A DNA stretch of 64,000 nt from Peribacillus sp. Bi96 (GCF_918698115.1 NZ_CAKKLV010000007.1:165602-229601); one strand, 5' to 3'. Positions 33,831-43,172 are shown, numbered from the stretch's first letter. A program made the numbers and translations. Notes: generated from the letters alone by a model not told the origin.

Positions 33831-34757
33831 TCAGGAGGCATTTTGCACCGGAATCCCGGTTAACATTTTCGGGTGAACGATAGATTGATAGCTATTGTCG
33901 GGAGAGAGTTGCAAGAAGGTAAACGAAACGAGACCCTGCTTGACATGATATTCATTTTCCCCTTGAATGATTTTGATGTAATCCGGTTTGATTGCGGTTA
34001 ACAATTGATGATCATGGCCCACGACTTTATAAGGAATGACCCGCATTCGTCCTGTCCATGAATACTCGGGTTGTTCTTCCTGCTTAATCAGGTTATCAGG
34101 GTTTTTAAAGAGCTCTAGCATATCGTGGGGAATCCCTGCTTCCCCACCTGAAAGCGAGATTATCATAACTGGTGAACGTGATATGGGATCATATAATTGA
34201 TTGCCGCTATCCACAAGTCCATGAAACGTTCCTTCAAAGTCAGAAATTTTAACCGAGACCGTAACCATTTGTTCATGTGTAAGCTTTGTCATCTCCATCC
34301 CTTCGAGTGTTCGCTTGGAGAATTGCCAGGCGAGCGGGAACCCTATCATGACAAATATCCAGCTGACAGGATCGCCAAATCGATTGATTCCTGCATATTT
34401 AACAGGGTCCTTTGAAACGATTTGAAATTCAAATAGATAGTGAAGGCCCAGAAGGATTCCTCCCGATAAAAACGTTACAAAGTATAAAGTGGCCACCGAT
34501 TTCATGAAGAGTTTTAGCCTAGTAAACCCGAATGTTGCCAAAACCATTACCAGGGATACTAAAATCTTCATGTACACTCGGTCGGCAAGAACATAAAAAG
34601 GAGTGAATGCCAATACGATAATGAAGGAACCAATCAACCCGCCGATACATACTCGCCAAAGCGCTACCCTTCGTTTGAGAATGATTGCGGTCCAATATAA
34701 AAGGAGGCAGTCAAATAACCAATTCAACAACCAGATAACATCTAAGTATAAGGTCAA
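33831..34757 (-). CDS. spoIIGA: Pro-sigma-E processing aspartyl protease SpoIIGA
   Basis: SpoIIGA sits in the forespore septum and cleaves pro-sigma-E after activation by SpoIIR from the forespore. The 308-residue protein has five N-terminal membrane segments (about residues 1-145) and a C-terminal protease domain with the catalytic Asp at position 183 in GLVDSGNQLYDP. The start is a TTG at 34757, behind GGAGGGGAGGG; no ATG is available. It is the first gene of the spoIIG operon under a Spo0A-type promoter. Confidence 0.94.
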   Translation of the reverse strand: MTLYLDVIWLLNWLFDCLLLYWTAIILKRRVALWRVCIGGLIGSFIIVLAFTPFYVLADRVYMKILVSLVMVLATFGFTRLKLFMKSVATLYFVTFLSGGILLGLHYLFEFQIVSKDPVKYAGINRFGDPVSWIFVMIGFPLAWQFSKRTLEGMEMTKLTHEQMVTVSVKISDFEGTFHGLVDSGNQLYDPISRSPVMIISLSGGEAGIPHDMLELFKNPDNLIKQEEQPEYSWTGRMRVIPYKVVGHDHQLLTAIKPDYIKIIQGENEYHVKQGLVSFTFLQLSPDNSYQSIVHPKMLTGIPVQNAS

Positions 34758-34800
34758 ACACCCTCCCCTCCTTATAGGAACTAACCTTCCACTAGCAAAA

Positions 34801-34834
34801 AGTATAGCGTACCTGCCCTAAGAAAGTGTGTCAC
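34801..34834 (-). promoter_or_regulatory. spoIIG promoter with 22-base spacer
   Basis: On the minus strand, GTGACA (34829-34834) and TATACT (34801-34806) are separated by exactly 22 bases. The B. subtilis spoIIG promoter is known for the same unusual spacing and depends on phosphorylated Spo0A. One near match to the 0A box TGTCGAA, TGTAGAA, lies at 34882-34888 on the plus strand, roughly 90 bases upstream of the start point. Confidence 0.75.
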
Positions 34835-34921
34835 TTTTTGTATTGAAAACTTAAGAGTTTTTCAGTCATTTTTACCCTTTTTGTAGAAAAACAGCTATTG
34901 ATATTTTCAATACTTTCTTAG
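34818..34921. repeat. Nested inverted repeat around the spoIIG control region
   Basis: CTAAGAAAGT (34818-34827) is matched perfectly by ACTTTCTTAG (34912-34921), and GTATTGAAAA (34840-34849) by TTTTCAATAC (34904-34913). The right-hand arms overlap by two bases. The spoIIG -35 box lies between the two left-hand arms. Confidence 0.6.
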
Positions 34922-35274
34922 AGACTATCCTGCTCCCTTTTGCTTCTGTCGATTTATGTTATAAAAGTTTCAGAATTTCTTGACGCTCCTTTCTTTTTTC
35001 CTCATCGGAATGACAGCAAACAAGTGATGGAGACCTCGACCCCCTTACGCCCTCCAAACCATCTAATTATGAAAAAAGTTCAATAATGAGGCATTCTAAC
35101 ATATGGAATAAAAGGATTTTTCACTGAACCTTCAATCAACACTAAAAAGGTGTTCCAGATATCGATTATCAGGCCATTCGGTGATCAGCGAACGATCGGA
35201 AAAGCACCAATAAGATAAAGGCCATTGGACGCAAATATATAGCATCTCCTTCAAAAGGAATTCCTTTTTACACA

Positions 35275-35304
35275 CAAAAAAAACCGTCCCCGAATGGGAA
35301 CGGT
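35275..35304 (-). terminator. Terminator of ftsZ
   Basis: ACCGTTCCC-ATTC-GGGGACGGT followed by TTTTTTTT on the minus strand, 15 bases after the ftsZ stop. It ends the ftsA-ftsZ transcript before spoIIGA. Confidence 0.9.
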
Positions 35305-35318
35305 ATATGACGTCGATA

Positions 35319-36476
35319 TTAACGGCGTCTATTGCGGTTACGGAGGAATGTTGGAATATCCAAGGCCTCTTCACCTTGATTAGTATTACGTGCGGGCTGT
35401 TCATTTACTTCTTCTCTCTTCACTTCACGCTTCACGTTTGACTGTGGCGTTTGTTGTGTCTGAGGTCTTGATTGCTGCTGCTGCCCAAGTGTTGGACGAC
35501 CAGCAGGCCTTATTGTAGCTTCAACCTCGTTAAAGCCCGTTGCAATTACTGTAACGACGATTTCATCTTTTAGGTTTTCATTGATAACCGAACCGAAAAT
35601 CATATTTACGTCCTGATCGGAGGCAGTAGCCACGATATCGGCTGCTTCCTGGACTTCAAAAAGACTTAGGTTCGTTCCGCCAGTAATATTCATCAGTACG
35701 CCTTGTGCACCATCAATCGATGTTTCGAGCAGGGGACTGGAGATGGCTTTCTTCGCCGCTTCTGCTGCACGGTTTTCACCGGAGGAAATCCCGATTCCCA
35801 TTAGAGCGGAACCTTTGTTGGACATGATGGTCTTAACATCGGCAAAGTCCAAGTTAATAAGACCTGGAACAGCTATTAGATCTGAAATCCCTTGTACACC
35901 TTGACGAAGTACATTATCTGCTTCACGGAATGCTTCAAGCATTGGCGTGCTTTTATCGACGATTTCAAGGAGACGGTCATTTGGAATGACGATTAGTGTG
36001 TCAACCGATTCCTTCATGGATGAAATGCCGCCTTGTGCTTGTGTTGCACGTTTTCGGCCTTCGAAAGTAAATGGACGTGTAACTACACCCACTGTAAGCG
36101 CTCCTAAATCTTTAGCGATGCCAGCGATGACAGGAGCAGCCCCCGTTCCCGTTCCGCCGCCCATTCCAGCAGTTACGAAAACCATATCGGCACCTTTAAG
36201 CGCTTCTTCAATCTGCTCTTTGCTTTCTTCTGCTGCTTTTTTTCCTACTTCCGGGTTGGCACCCGCACCCAATCCGCGTGTAAGCTTCCCACCGATTTGC
36301 ATTTTAATTTCAGCTTTTGATAGATTAAGAGCCTGTGCGTCAGTATTGACAGAAATAAACTCAACACCTTGTACGCCATGCTCGATCATTCTGTTTACCG
36401 CATTGTTTCCGCCGCCGCCAACACCTATTACTTTTATCGTTGCTAATTGTTCTAAATTAGAATCAAACTCCAACAT
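35319..36476 (-). CDS. ftsZ: Cell division GTPase FtsZ
   Basis: FtsZ polymerises into the Z-ring that directs septum formation. The 385-residue protein has the tubulin-like GTPase domain with [12 protein letters not shown] (about 19-30) and the signature GGGTGTG at residues 106-112, the C-terminal domain, a Gln-rich and charged linker (about 315-365), and the terminal peptide [13 protein letters not shown] that binds FtsA, SepF and others. AGGAGG precedes the ATG. It lies 44 bases downstream of ftsA. Confidence 0.98.
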   Translation of the reverse strand: MLEFDSNLEQLATIKVIGVGGGGNNAVNRMIEHGVQGVEFISVNTDAQALNLSKAEIKMQIGGKLTRGLGAGANPEVGKKAAEESKEQIEEALKGADMVFVTAGMGGGTGTGAAPVIAGIAKDLGALTVGVVTRPFTFEGRKRATQAQGGISSMKESVDTLIVIPNDRLLEIVDKSTPMLEAFREADNVLRQGVQGISDLIAVPGLINLDFADVKTIMSNKGSALMGIGISSGENRAAEAAKKAISSPLLETSIDGAQGVLMNITGGTNLSLFEVQEAADIVATASDQDVNMIFGSVINENLKDEIVVTVIATGFNEVEATIRPAGRPTLGQQQQSRPQTQQTPQSNVKREVKREEVNEQPARNTNQGEEALDIPTFLRNRNRRR

Positions 36477-36520
36477 GACAATCCTCCTATTTTGACGAAA
36501 TTCCCGATTCTTTATGATTG

Positions 36521-37819
36521 TTATTCAAAAAAGTAACCCAGGATTTTTTTGAATTTAGATTCACCTTTTTCACCTTGTTTTTTAGCCAGGTTCTCTTTGC
36601 TTTTTTGAGAAACCTTTTGGCTGCGCTGGTCGTTATCTTCTTGTGCTTGTCCAGCTGCTACAGGAGTTTTATTGGCGGTGTTTTTTAGCATTCTCTCTTT
36701 CTTGCATGCGTGTTTAATCAGACCAACCGCTGTCGTATATTGGGGTTCCCTAACACCGATGTAATTCGGCTCGGCCGTCCTTACACGGTTTTGGAACACA
36801 TACTGAGCAAGCTCCAGGACTCCCGGCATCTTGACGACACCCCCGGTCAACACGAAACCACCCGGTATATCCTGGAAGCCAAGTCTCCTCAAATCATCTT
36901 GAATCAACTCGAATATTTCGGTCACTCGCGCTTCAATGATATCCGAAAGCATTAACTGGTTGCAGGGCTGCTGCTGGTCGCTGCCGATGATTGGTATTTG
37001 GAATACTTCATCTTCAGAAGCGTCATCATAAAAGGCATGTCCATGCTTTACTTTTATTTTCTCAGCCTCTTCCATCGTTGTCCTTAGAACGATGGAAAGA
37101 TCCTTCGTCAGTGTTTCCCCGCCTATAGGTATCACCGACGTGTATTGTAAATAGCCTTGTTCGAAAATTGCCAGAGTCGTTGAACCTCCGCCAATATCGA
37201 CCAGAGCAACACCAAGTTCTTTTTCATCCTTGGATAAAACAAGGGAACCTGCGGCTAAGGGTTGAAGAGCGATATCGGTTATTTCTAACCCTGCCCTTTC
37301 CACACACCGCAGCGTATTATGTAAAATTGTCCGAAGACCTGTGATTAAAATCCCTCTCATTTCCAACCGAACACCTATCATGCCCCTTGGATCACTGATT
37401 TCATCAAGTTCATCAACCTTGTAATGGATTGGAACCACGTCGATAATTTCCCTGTCGGATGGTATCGTTATTAACTCCGCTGCTTCTCTAACACGAAAAA
37501 CATCATGTTCGGTAATTTCTTTATTGTCACTGGATACCGCTACTACCCCATGACATGGCTGAAGCGTCACGTGATTTCCGCTTATACCGACGATTACCTT
37601 TTTTATCTCCATCCCTATCATCCGTTCTGCTTGCTCTACAGCCTTTTGAATGGATTGGACGGTTTCATCAATACCGACGATCGAACCTTTTTTAAGCCCC
37701 TCTGATTTAATATTTCCTACGCCAATTATATTTAATGTGTCATTGACCATTTCCCCAATGATAACTTTTACACTGGATGTACCGATGTCAAGACTTACGT
37801 AAATTTCGTTGCTGTTCAT
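36521..37819 (-). CDS. ftsA: Cell division protein FtsA
   Basis: FtsA is an actin-like ATPase that tethers FtsZ to the membrane. The 432-residue protein has the phosphate 1 motif [15 protein letters not shown] at residues 9-23, the SHS2 insertion (1C subdomain), [16 protein letters not shown] (phosphate 2) and a C-terminal amphipathic helix [11 protein letters not shown] that serves as membrane anchor. GGAGGTG precedes the ATG. It shares a transcript with ftsZ. Confidence 0.97.
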   Translation of the reverse strand: MNSNEIYVSLDIGTSSVKVIIGEMVNDTLNIIGVGNIKSEGLKKGSIVGIDETVQSIQKAVEQAERMIGMEIKKVIVGISGNHVTLQPCHGVVAVSSDNKEITEHDVFRVREAAELITIPSDREIIDVVPIHYKVDELDEISDPRGMIGVRLEMRGILITGLRTILHNTLRCVERAGLEITDIALQPLAAGSLVLSKDEKELGVALVDIGGGSTTLAIFEQGYLQYTSVIPIGGETLTKDLSIVLRTTMEEAEKIKVKHGHAFYDDASEDEVFQIPIIGSDQQQPCNQLMLSDIIEARVTEIFELIQDDLRRLGFQDIPGGFVLTGGVVKMPGVLELAQYVFQNRVRTAEPNYIGVREPQYTTAVGLIKHACKKERMLKNTANKTPVAAGQAQEDNDQRSQKVSQKSKENLAKKQGEKGESKFKKILGYFFE

Positions 37820-37887
37820 TCCATGGCACCTCCTTCAGTTTTATACATGTTTTAGTAGAATAACATTTTTATATCGAAGACCTATTC

Positions 37888-37917
37888 ATTATAGAATGAC
37901 AAAACTGATTACAACAA
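37888..37917 (-). promoter_or_regulatory. Candidate sigma-A promoter of ftsA-ftsZ
   Basis: TTGTTG (37912-37917) and a perfect TATAAT (37888-37893) with an 18-base spacer lie about 70 bases before ftsA in a 264-base gap free of genes. I could not identify a convincing sigma-H promoter, which B. subtilis has here. Confidence 0.6.
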
Positions 37918-38083
37918 CTCGCAAATTTCATAATAAGCGGTTCATTTCATATTTCCCAAACAATACTCGCAGATTTCTCACTTTATCGTGCCTTATTGTT
38001 CGCTTCTCAATGAAACTGCTATCATTTCTAAACTAGATACTGCCATAAACTATTCGTCATTTATCACGTAATTCCCTTTAAAA

Positions 38084-38449
38084 TTATAGATTTTTTTTCT
38101 GCTTTTTCCGGGAAATGGACCATTTTTCAATTAGGATCCTTCTAATCAGGGCAATATTTTGAAAGAGTCTTACGCCGAACACAAAGATTGCGGCTAAATA
38201 CAAGTCTACACCAAGATGTACACCTAGAAAAGCCAAACCTGCGGCCAAAACAATATTAAAGAAGAATCCGGTAACAAATACTACTTCATCATAAAGATTT
38301 TGCAGATGAGCCCGTATGCCTCCAAATAAGGTATCAAAAGCTGCAAGCACCGCAATGGAGAGATAATTTGAATATTCATGTGGAATATCGAAATCCACCA
38401 AAAAACCGAGGGTGATTCCAATCAGGAGTCCAAAAACTGGCAGCCACAT
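38084..38449 (-). CDS. sbp: Small basic protein (DUF1290 membrane protein)
   Basis: The 121-residue protein has three to four membrane segments and a basic tail ending SRKKQKKNL. It matches the conserved sbp gene found between ylxX and ftsA in Bacillus. Its function is unknown; the conserved place suggests a division or envelope role. Its ATG overlaps the ylxX stop as TAATG, so it is translationally coupled. Confidence 0.88.
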   Translation of the reverse strand: MWLPVFGLLIGITLGFLVDFDIPHEYSNYLSIAVLAAFDTLFGGIRAHLQNLYDEVVFVTGFFFNIVLAAGLAFLGVHLGVDLYLAAIFVFGVRLFQNIALIRRILIEKWSISRKKQKKNL

Positions 38450-39159
38450 TACGATTCCCCCCCATCCATAATGGGTTTCATATGCTCCACATTAATCTCA
38501 TTTTGGTATGCCGGCAATGTCAACTCACCAGAAGGCGTCTTAATTTGCACTTCAAAATTATCTATAAAGAAATCATCCATTAGTTCAGAACCTTCTATAC
38601 GCTGCTTCAGCTTCTTTGGATTAACGGTCAGTGCCTGCATTTCGACAGGGTAATCAACTAGGGGATATCCATCTATTTTCGGCTGACCATTAATATCACG
38701 AATCACCGAAGATGATATGTACCTTTGTCCTGAAATGGAAATTTCGTCAGCACCAAACCTATACATCTCATTAATGAGCCTTCTTAGCAATACAGGTGAA
38801 ATGTACTCAATCCGCTCACCAAGAAGGATTTCTTCTTTGATCGGTTGTATGGACACGATTACCCCACTGCCTTTTATTTCGGTCAAACCTGCGTCAGTCT
38901 TTAATTCCGTCAGGGTGTCACGCAATACTTCTTCTTTACTCTCATTTTTCTTTGTTTCATAGGATGCAATCTTTCCCTCAAGCTTACTAATATCCTCTAT
39001 TAAATCCACCTGGGTCTGCTGTTCTTTCAATAAATCATTTTTCAGCTCCCACATATCCCTTGTATCGGAAACGACAGGTTGATTCACCAAATTGAATTGA
39101 ATAGCGAGCATGAAGCCAGCAATCAAAGTAACCAAACTAAAAGCAAGCTTTTTTTTCAT
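38449..39159 (-). CDS. ylxX: DUF881 family protein YlxX
   Basis: The 236-residue protein has one N-terminal membrane segment (about 5-22), a coiled-coil stretch (about 35-75) and a DUF881 domain with ISPVLLRRLINEMYRFGADEISISGQRY. It is a paralogue of the neighbouring YlxW. Function unknown. Both genes lie between divIB and sbp, where they are constant in Bacillus. Confidence 0.88.
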   Translation of the reverse strand: MKKKLAFSLVTLIAGFMLAIQFNLVNQPVVSDTRDMWELKNDLLKEQQTQVDLIEDISKLEGKIASYETKKNESKEEVLRDTLTELKTDAGLTEIKGSGVIVSIQPIKEEILLGERIEYISPVLLRRLINEMYRFGADEISISGQRYISSSVIRDINGQPKIDGYPLVDYPVEMQALTVNPKKLKQRIEGSELMDDFFIDNFEVQIKTPSGELTLPAYQNEINVEHMKPIMDGGES

Positions 39160-39201
39160 TTCCAGTTTCTCACCAATCTTTCATCAAATCCGGCGATCTA
39201 A

Positions 39202-39894
39202 TCAACCTCCAATAATTGGATCAAAAATGATATTCTTTTGCTTTTCCACTGTAAAGATAATATTTTCATTAACCAGCTGTTCCTTAATGCCACCAGGCAA
39301 GTCCAGGGAAGCACCAAGTACCTCAGGGTCCCCAATTGCAGAAATGATAAATGGAGCAGGATGCTGATGGCCATCGATTGTTATCACAGGTCCATTACAG
39401 ATTATATAGGAATCATGATTTAACCGTTGACCATTAATCGCAATAGCCTCTGCACCTGATATGTATAGTTCATTGACAACCTTGAAGACATGCTGCTCAT
39501 GAACCAGGTAGTTATTTACATTGGCTTCTGAGCCCATGTCTGTACCATCTTCAAGGGTCACCTGAAGGCCCGTTCCTTTTACTTTCACTTTTCCGAGATA
39601 CATCCGGTATTTCTCCGTATCCTTTGCCAAATTGAAAAATAGCTGCTTTTCCTGCGCTAAGTCTTTTTCAATTTTGGATACATTTCCTTGCTTTTGAAGG
39701 AGTTCCCTCTGAAGTTCCCGGTTTCGTTCCTCTTGCTCGATCAGTTGCTGCCTGAGTTCATATTCTTGATCCCAGGCTTTGTCCTTCCTTACTCCTTTAC
39801 CATCTTTAGTCAGATTGTAGGAGAAGGCAATCATAAATCCGAGAACCACGCAAACCAGGGGTAAAACCACCCGTTTGCCCTTAATTTTCATCAT
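39202..39894 (-). CDS. ylxW: DUF881 family protein YlxW
   Basis: This paralogue of YlxX has an N-terminal membrane segment (about 8-25), a coiled coil (about 45-90) and a DUF881 domain with VNNYLVHEQHVFKVVNELYISGAEAIAINGQRL. The start is probably the ATG at 39894, inside the divIB end, with GGAAG six bases upstream; a second ATG follows at once, and a longer upstream frame within divIB is less likely. About 230 residues. Confidence 0.86.
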   Translation of the reverse strand: MMKIKGKRVVLPLVCVVLGFMIAFSYNLTKDGKGVRKDKAWDQEYELRQQLIEQEERNRELQRELLQKQGNVSKIEKDLAQEKQLFFNLAKDTEKYRMYLGKVKVKGTGLQVTLEDGTDMGSEANVNNYLVHEQHVFKVVNELYISGAEAIAINGQRLNHDSYIICNGPVITIDGHQHPAPFIISAIGDPEVLGASLDLPGGIKEQLVNENIIFTVEKQKNIIFDPIIGG

Positions 39895-40663
39895 TCGTGT
39901 CTTCCTTTTGGTCAGCGTCTTTATATGCTTTGAAATAAGAACCCACTTCAAGATCGATGACTCCCTTTACCTTTGGATCCAACTGACTGACAATCGATGG
40001 ATAGTGAATCATTTTCTCGTATAAAGTCCGGCTTGTCGCACTTACTTCAAACCCATCGTTCATAAACATGACAATATGGTAGACATCGGTTTTGGTTGGA
40101 TCATAATGAATTTCCGAAATGGCATTCTGAATCTCAACAGGAAGCTTGTCCAGCTCTTCTAAAAGCAACTTTAATTCTTTACCCTCTTTGAAACCAATTA
40201 AAACTGGGGCAAATACTGGAATTTCGCCAGTTGCTAACTCATCCAAAACGGTCCCGTTTTCCAAAATGGGAGCAAACTTCCCATTATTGGACAGATATGC
40301 CATTCTGTTATGCTCCGAAACCGTAATTTTAATGGAATTAGGAAATACAGGAGTTACCTTAACGCTTTTTATTTCCTGATTTTTTTTAATATTAGCGGCT
40401 GCTGCCCCAGTATCAACCTTCCAAATGCTCCGATCCTTCTTCACTTTACTCAATTTAATGATTTGCTTGGAAGTGAAATAGCGATTCCCTTCTACCTGCA
40501 CGGATTTCACATAGCTTAACGGGGATAAGAAATAAAGCACACAAGCAACCAGAATGAAGAAAAGGGAAAGCAAAAGAACAAGTCGTCTGTTTGCTTTGCT
40601 TTTTCTTAATTGTTTTAATTTCGGGATGCGGTCCTCAATGGAAACGATTTTCCCCTTTTCCAT
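39881..40663 (-). CDS. divIB: Cell division protein DivIB (FtsQ)
   Basis: DivIB forms a complex with FtsL and DivIC that activates septal peptidoglycan synthesis. The 260-residue protein has a short cytoplasmic N-terminus, a membrane segment (about 27-48), a POTRA domain (LSYVKSVQVEGNRYFTSKQIIKLS) and a beta domain ending GVIDLEVGSYFKAY. The ATG at 40663 (MEKGKIVSIEDRIPKLKQ) has GAGGTG six bases upstream; a GTG nine bases earlier is possible. Confidence 0.94.
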   Translation of the reverse strand: MEKGKIVSIEDRIPKLKQLRKSKANRRLVLLLSLFFILVACVLYFLSPLSYVKSVQVEGNRYFTSKQIIKLSKVKKDRSIWKVDTGAAAANIKKNQEIKSVKVTPVFPNSIKITVSEHNRMAYLSNNGKFAPILENGTVLDELATGEIPVFAPVLIGFKEGKELKLLLEELDKLPVEIQNAISEIHYDPTKTDVYHIVMFMNDGFEVSATSRTLYEKMIHYPSIVSQLDPKVKGVIDLEVGSYFKAYKDADQKEDTNDEN

Positions 40664-40761
40664 CCCTTTCACCTCTTCCTGAAAAAATGGATGGTTTTAT
40701 GTCACAATACGAAAACTAGACAAGCTCAAAATTCGGTATTTCTAAACTTAAAAGGTAACAC

Positions 40762-40770
40762 ATTATACCA
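40762..40770 (-). promoter_or_regulatory. Extended -10 promoter candidate before divIB
   Basis: TGGTATAAT on the minus strand fits the extended -10 consensus TGNTATAAT. The -35 region (TTCTTT) is weak. It lies about 100 bases before divIB, in the murB-divIB gap, and could drive divIB-ylxW-ylxX-sbp. Confidence 0.5.
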
Positions 40771-40801
40771 CAAAATTTGGATATAAAGAATAAATCCTCT
40801 A

Positions 40802-41710
40802 TTATTTCCGGCCGATGATTTCCACTTCTGTTTCCATTTCAATGCCAAACTTATCATACACTGTATCCTTCACATGCTGGATCAAGGCTTGAACATCCGC
40901 TGCACTTCCATTACCTGTGTTAACGATAAAGTTACCGTGCATCGGGGAAATCTGCGCTCCGCCAATCGAGTGGCCCTTCAGGCCGGCATTCTCCACCAAT
41001 TTACCTGCATGATGGGGAAGCGGATTCCTAAATATGCTCCCGGCACATGGAAGATTATACGGTTGGGTATCTTTACGATAGTTTTTGTTATTCTGCATTC
41101 TTTCAACGATTTCGGTTTTATCGCCCTCAGTCAATTGAAAAATGGCTTCCAATACGATTCCGGGTCTTTTCTTTTGAAGTAAAGAAGTACGATAAGAAAA
41201 CTCCATTTCTTCCTTAGAAAGCCAAGCCAAAGTTCCATCATCAAAAAGAACATGTGCCTCCTTAAGGATTTCACTCATATCGGAACCGTGTGCACCAGCG
41301 TTCATATAGACAGCGCCACCGACCGAACCGGGGATCCCACTGGCAAATTCCAATCCCGCATACCCTTTTTTACTGATTTGAACGGACAAGCTGACAAGTG
41401 ACACACCTGCGCCAGCTTTAATCTCCGCGCCATTTATCTCAAGGTGGTCAAGTCCTTTCCCCAGTTTAAGCACGGCACCTTCAATTCCGCCATCACTGAC
41501 AAGGAGGTTTGAGCCCCTGCCAATCGCCCTCCATGGTATGGCTGTTTCTTTGATGACCTGCATCGTCTTCTCTATATTTTCAATGGAAGATGGCACGATG
41601 AATAAATCAGCCGGCCCTCCAATTTTCATAGTTGTATGATTCGCAAGTGGTTCCTGTTCAAGAACTTTGCCGATTTTCATTTCAGTTAATTGCTTTATCA
41701 CTTTATCCAT
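40802..41710 (-). CDS. murB: UDP-N-acetylenolpyruvoylglucosamine reductase
   Basis: MurB reduces UDP-GlcNAc-enolpyruvate to UDP-MurNAc using FAD and NADPH. The 302-residue type II enzyme has the FAD domain with [11 protein letters not shown] and [22 protein letters not shown], the [18 protein letters not shown] stretch, and the catalytic Ser in [16 protein letters not shown] lies before the ATG. It has its own promoter, since spoVE upstream ends in a terminator; the usual upstream neighbour murG is absent. Confidence 0.96.
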   Translation of the reverse strand: MDKVIKQLTEMKIGKVLEQEPLANHTTMKIGGPADLFIVPSSIENIEKTMQVIKETAIPWRAIGRGSNLLVSDGGIEGAVLKLGKGLDHLEINGAEIKAGAGVSLVSLSVQISKKGYAGLEFASGIPGSVGGAVYMNAGAHGSDMSEILKEAHVLFDDGTLAWLSKEEMEFSYRTSLLQKKRPGIVLEAIFQLTEGDKTEIVERMQNNKNYRKDTQPYNLPCAGSIFRNPLPHHAGKLVENAGLKGHSIGGAQISPMHGNFIVNTGNGSAADVQALIQHVKDTVYDKFGIEMETEVEIIGRK

Positions 41711-41854
41711 GATAAACCTCCTCGTTGTTCCAAAAACTCCAAATAATGATTTTCATTTCCTCTTCCATGAGGTCACTTATTTTACAAGAATGATAACACC
41801 TTTTAAGCAGAAAAATGAACAGCAGCAAGCGCCAGTACGGCCTAACCCTCTTAT

Positions 41855-41884
41855 ACTATAGTCTAAACAAAGACGTATTGCCAA
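41855..41884 (-). promoter_or_regulatory. Sigma-A promoter of murB
   Basis: TTGGCA (41879-41884) and TATAGT (41855-41860) with an 18-base spacer on the minus strand, about 145 bases before murB. Confidence 0.6.
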
Positions 41885-42006
41885 TATTTATTGTGGATTC
41901 CCCAACATTCATTACTGGTAATATTTAAGCGTCATTTCATTTTTTTCTAAATTTCCGAAAGATGCCCTTCAATATCGTTTTCCTGCAAAGGTTTTCAATT
42001 TAAAAA

Positions 42007-42047
42007 TAAAAAAAGGGAAGCCCCATGTTTAACAGGACTTCCCTTTT
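42007..42047 (-). terminator. Terminator of spoVE
   Basis: AAAAGGGAAGTCC-TGTTAAACATG-GGGCTTCCCTTTTTTT on the minus strand, 25 bases after the spoVE stop. It isolates murB from spoVE. Confidence 0.88.
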
Positions 42048-42071
42048 GCCATACCTTTTATTTTCTTGATG

Positions 42072-43172
42072 TCAGAACCTTGAATAGCGGCTAATATTCA
42101 ATAGCACCCCGATTGCCATCAACATGAGTGTCAGCGATGAACCGCCATAACTTAAGAGGGGCAAGGTGATACCCGTAACTGGCATCAATCCCGTTACTAC
42201 CCCTATATTGATCATCACTTGAATGGCCACCATTGCAATGATTCCGACCGCTACAAGGCTCCCATACAAATCAGGGGCTCCAAGAGCGATTCGAATGCCA
42301 CGCCAAAGCATTAGCGCGAATAACAAGATGACCAGAGAGCCTCCGATGAACCCCAGTTCCTCGGAAAGTATGGCAAAAATGAAATCGGTCTGCGGTTCCG
42401 GTAAATAGAAAAACTTCTGACGGCTTTGCCCAAGCCCCAGCCCGAACAATCCCCCGGGGCCGATTGCATAAAACGATTGAATCATTTGAAAGCCGCTACC
42501 CAAAGGGTCTTCCCATGGATCCAGAAATGATGTGATCCTCTTTATCCGGTAGGGCGCTGACAAAATCAGACCGATAAAACCAGCTATCCCGATTAACCCC
42601 AAGCCTAAAAAATGGCTGACTTTTGCCCCGGAAATAAAAATCATAACGATGCATGTTCCTACCATTACCGTTCCCGTTCCAAGGTCGGGCTGTAACATGA
42701 TTAATCCAAAAGCCAAAAATACTAACCCCAAGGACGGAAGCATTCCTTTTTTAAAGGAGGTGATCAGCTTTTGCCGTTCGGATAAAAACTTAGCTAAAAA
42801 AGCGATCATTGCCAGCTTCATAAACTCAGAAGGTTGGACAGAAAAGGCACCTACACCAATCCAGCTCCTCGATCCATTCCTCGCCATCCCTATACCTGGT
42901 ACAAGCACTGCCAAGAGCATAATGAAACAAATGATGATCAAAATCTTGGCCCAAGTCCGCCACGTCCAATAATCCACATTCATGATGAAAAACATGGCTA
43001 TGACCCCAACGCAGGCAAACAGCAACTGTCTTTTTGCAAAATAAAATGAATCATCAAATTTATATGTTGCCCAAATGGCACTCGCGCTGTAAACCATGAT
43101 TAACCCAACGGTCAAAAGACTTAAGGTGACGATAATGAGAATGAGATCGGGATTCGATTTTTTTAATGGCAC
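42072..43172 (-). CDS. spoVE: SEDS-family peptidoglycan polymerase SpoVE (FtsW/RodA/SpoVE)
   Basis: SpoVE is a SEDS glycosyltransferase that, with the class B PBP SpoVD, builds the spore cortex. The protein has ten membrane segments and the family motifs NGSRSWIGVGAFSVQPSEFMKL, QPDLGTGTV, and the C-terminal GITLPLLSYGGSSL. The start was set at the GTG at 43172 (VPLKKSNPDL) because GAGGTGG lies six bases before it and this gives 366 residues, the B. subtilis length; the ATG two codons upstream sits on the ribosome binding site. It could serve vegetative division as well; sequence alone does not decide. It has terminators on both sides. Confidence 0.92.
   Translation of the reverse strand: MPLKKSNPDLILIIVTLSLLTVGLIMVYSASAIWATYKFDDSFYFAKRQLLFACVGVIAMFFIMNVDYWTWRTWAKILIIICFIMLLAVLVPGIGMARNGSRSWIGVGAFSVQPSEFMKLAMIAFLAKFLSERQKLITSFKKGMLPSLGLVFLAFGLIMLQPDLGTGTVMVGTCIVMIFISGAKVSHFLGLGLIGIAGFIGLILSAPYRIKRITSFLDPWEDPLGSGFQMIQSFYAIGPGGLFGLGLGQSRQKFFYLPEPQTDFIFAILSEELGFIGGSLVILLFALMLWRGIRIALGAPDLYGSLVAVGIIAMVAIQVMINIGVVTGLMPVTGITLPLLSYGGSSLTLMLMAIGVLLNISRYSRF

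Larger units (their letters stand above)
34758..35318. other. Gene-free interval between ftsZ and spoIIGA
   Basis: In B. subtilis this position holds bpr, a secreted protease gene; here no remnant of it is visible. The 561 bases hold the spoIIG promoter, the nested inverted repeat at 34818-34921, a perfect palindrome AAAAGGAATTCCTTTT (35253-35268) and the ftsZ terminator. The open frame at 35132-35404 overlaps ftsZ and the terminator and is not a gene. Confidence 0.7.
41711..42071. other. Gene-free interval where murG usually lies
   Basis: The 361 bases between spoVE and murB contain only the spoVE terminator, about 120 bases of A/T-rich sequence and the murB promoter. No reading frame resembles MurG (about 360 residues, GGSQGA-type motifs), and no decayed fragment was recognised. 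Confidence 0.85.

Noticed and set aside
35253..35268. Perfect palindrome AAAAGGAATTCCTTTT near the ftsZ terminator as a regulator site
   Set aside because: Simple A/T-rich palindrome downstream of a gene and far from any start codon; no further support.
35132..35404. 90-codon minus-strand frame after ftsZ
   Set aside because: It overlaps the ftsZ 3' end in another frame and crosses the ftsZ terminator.
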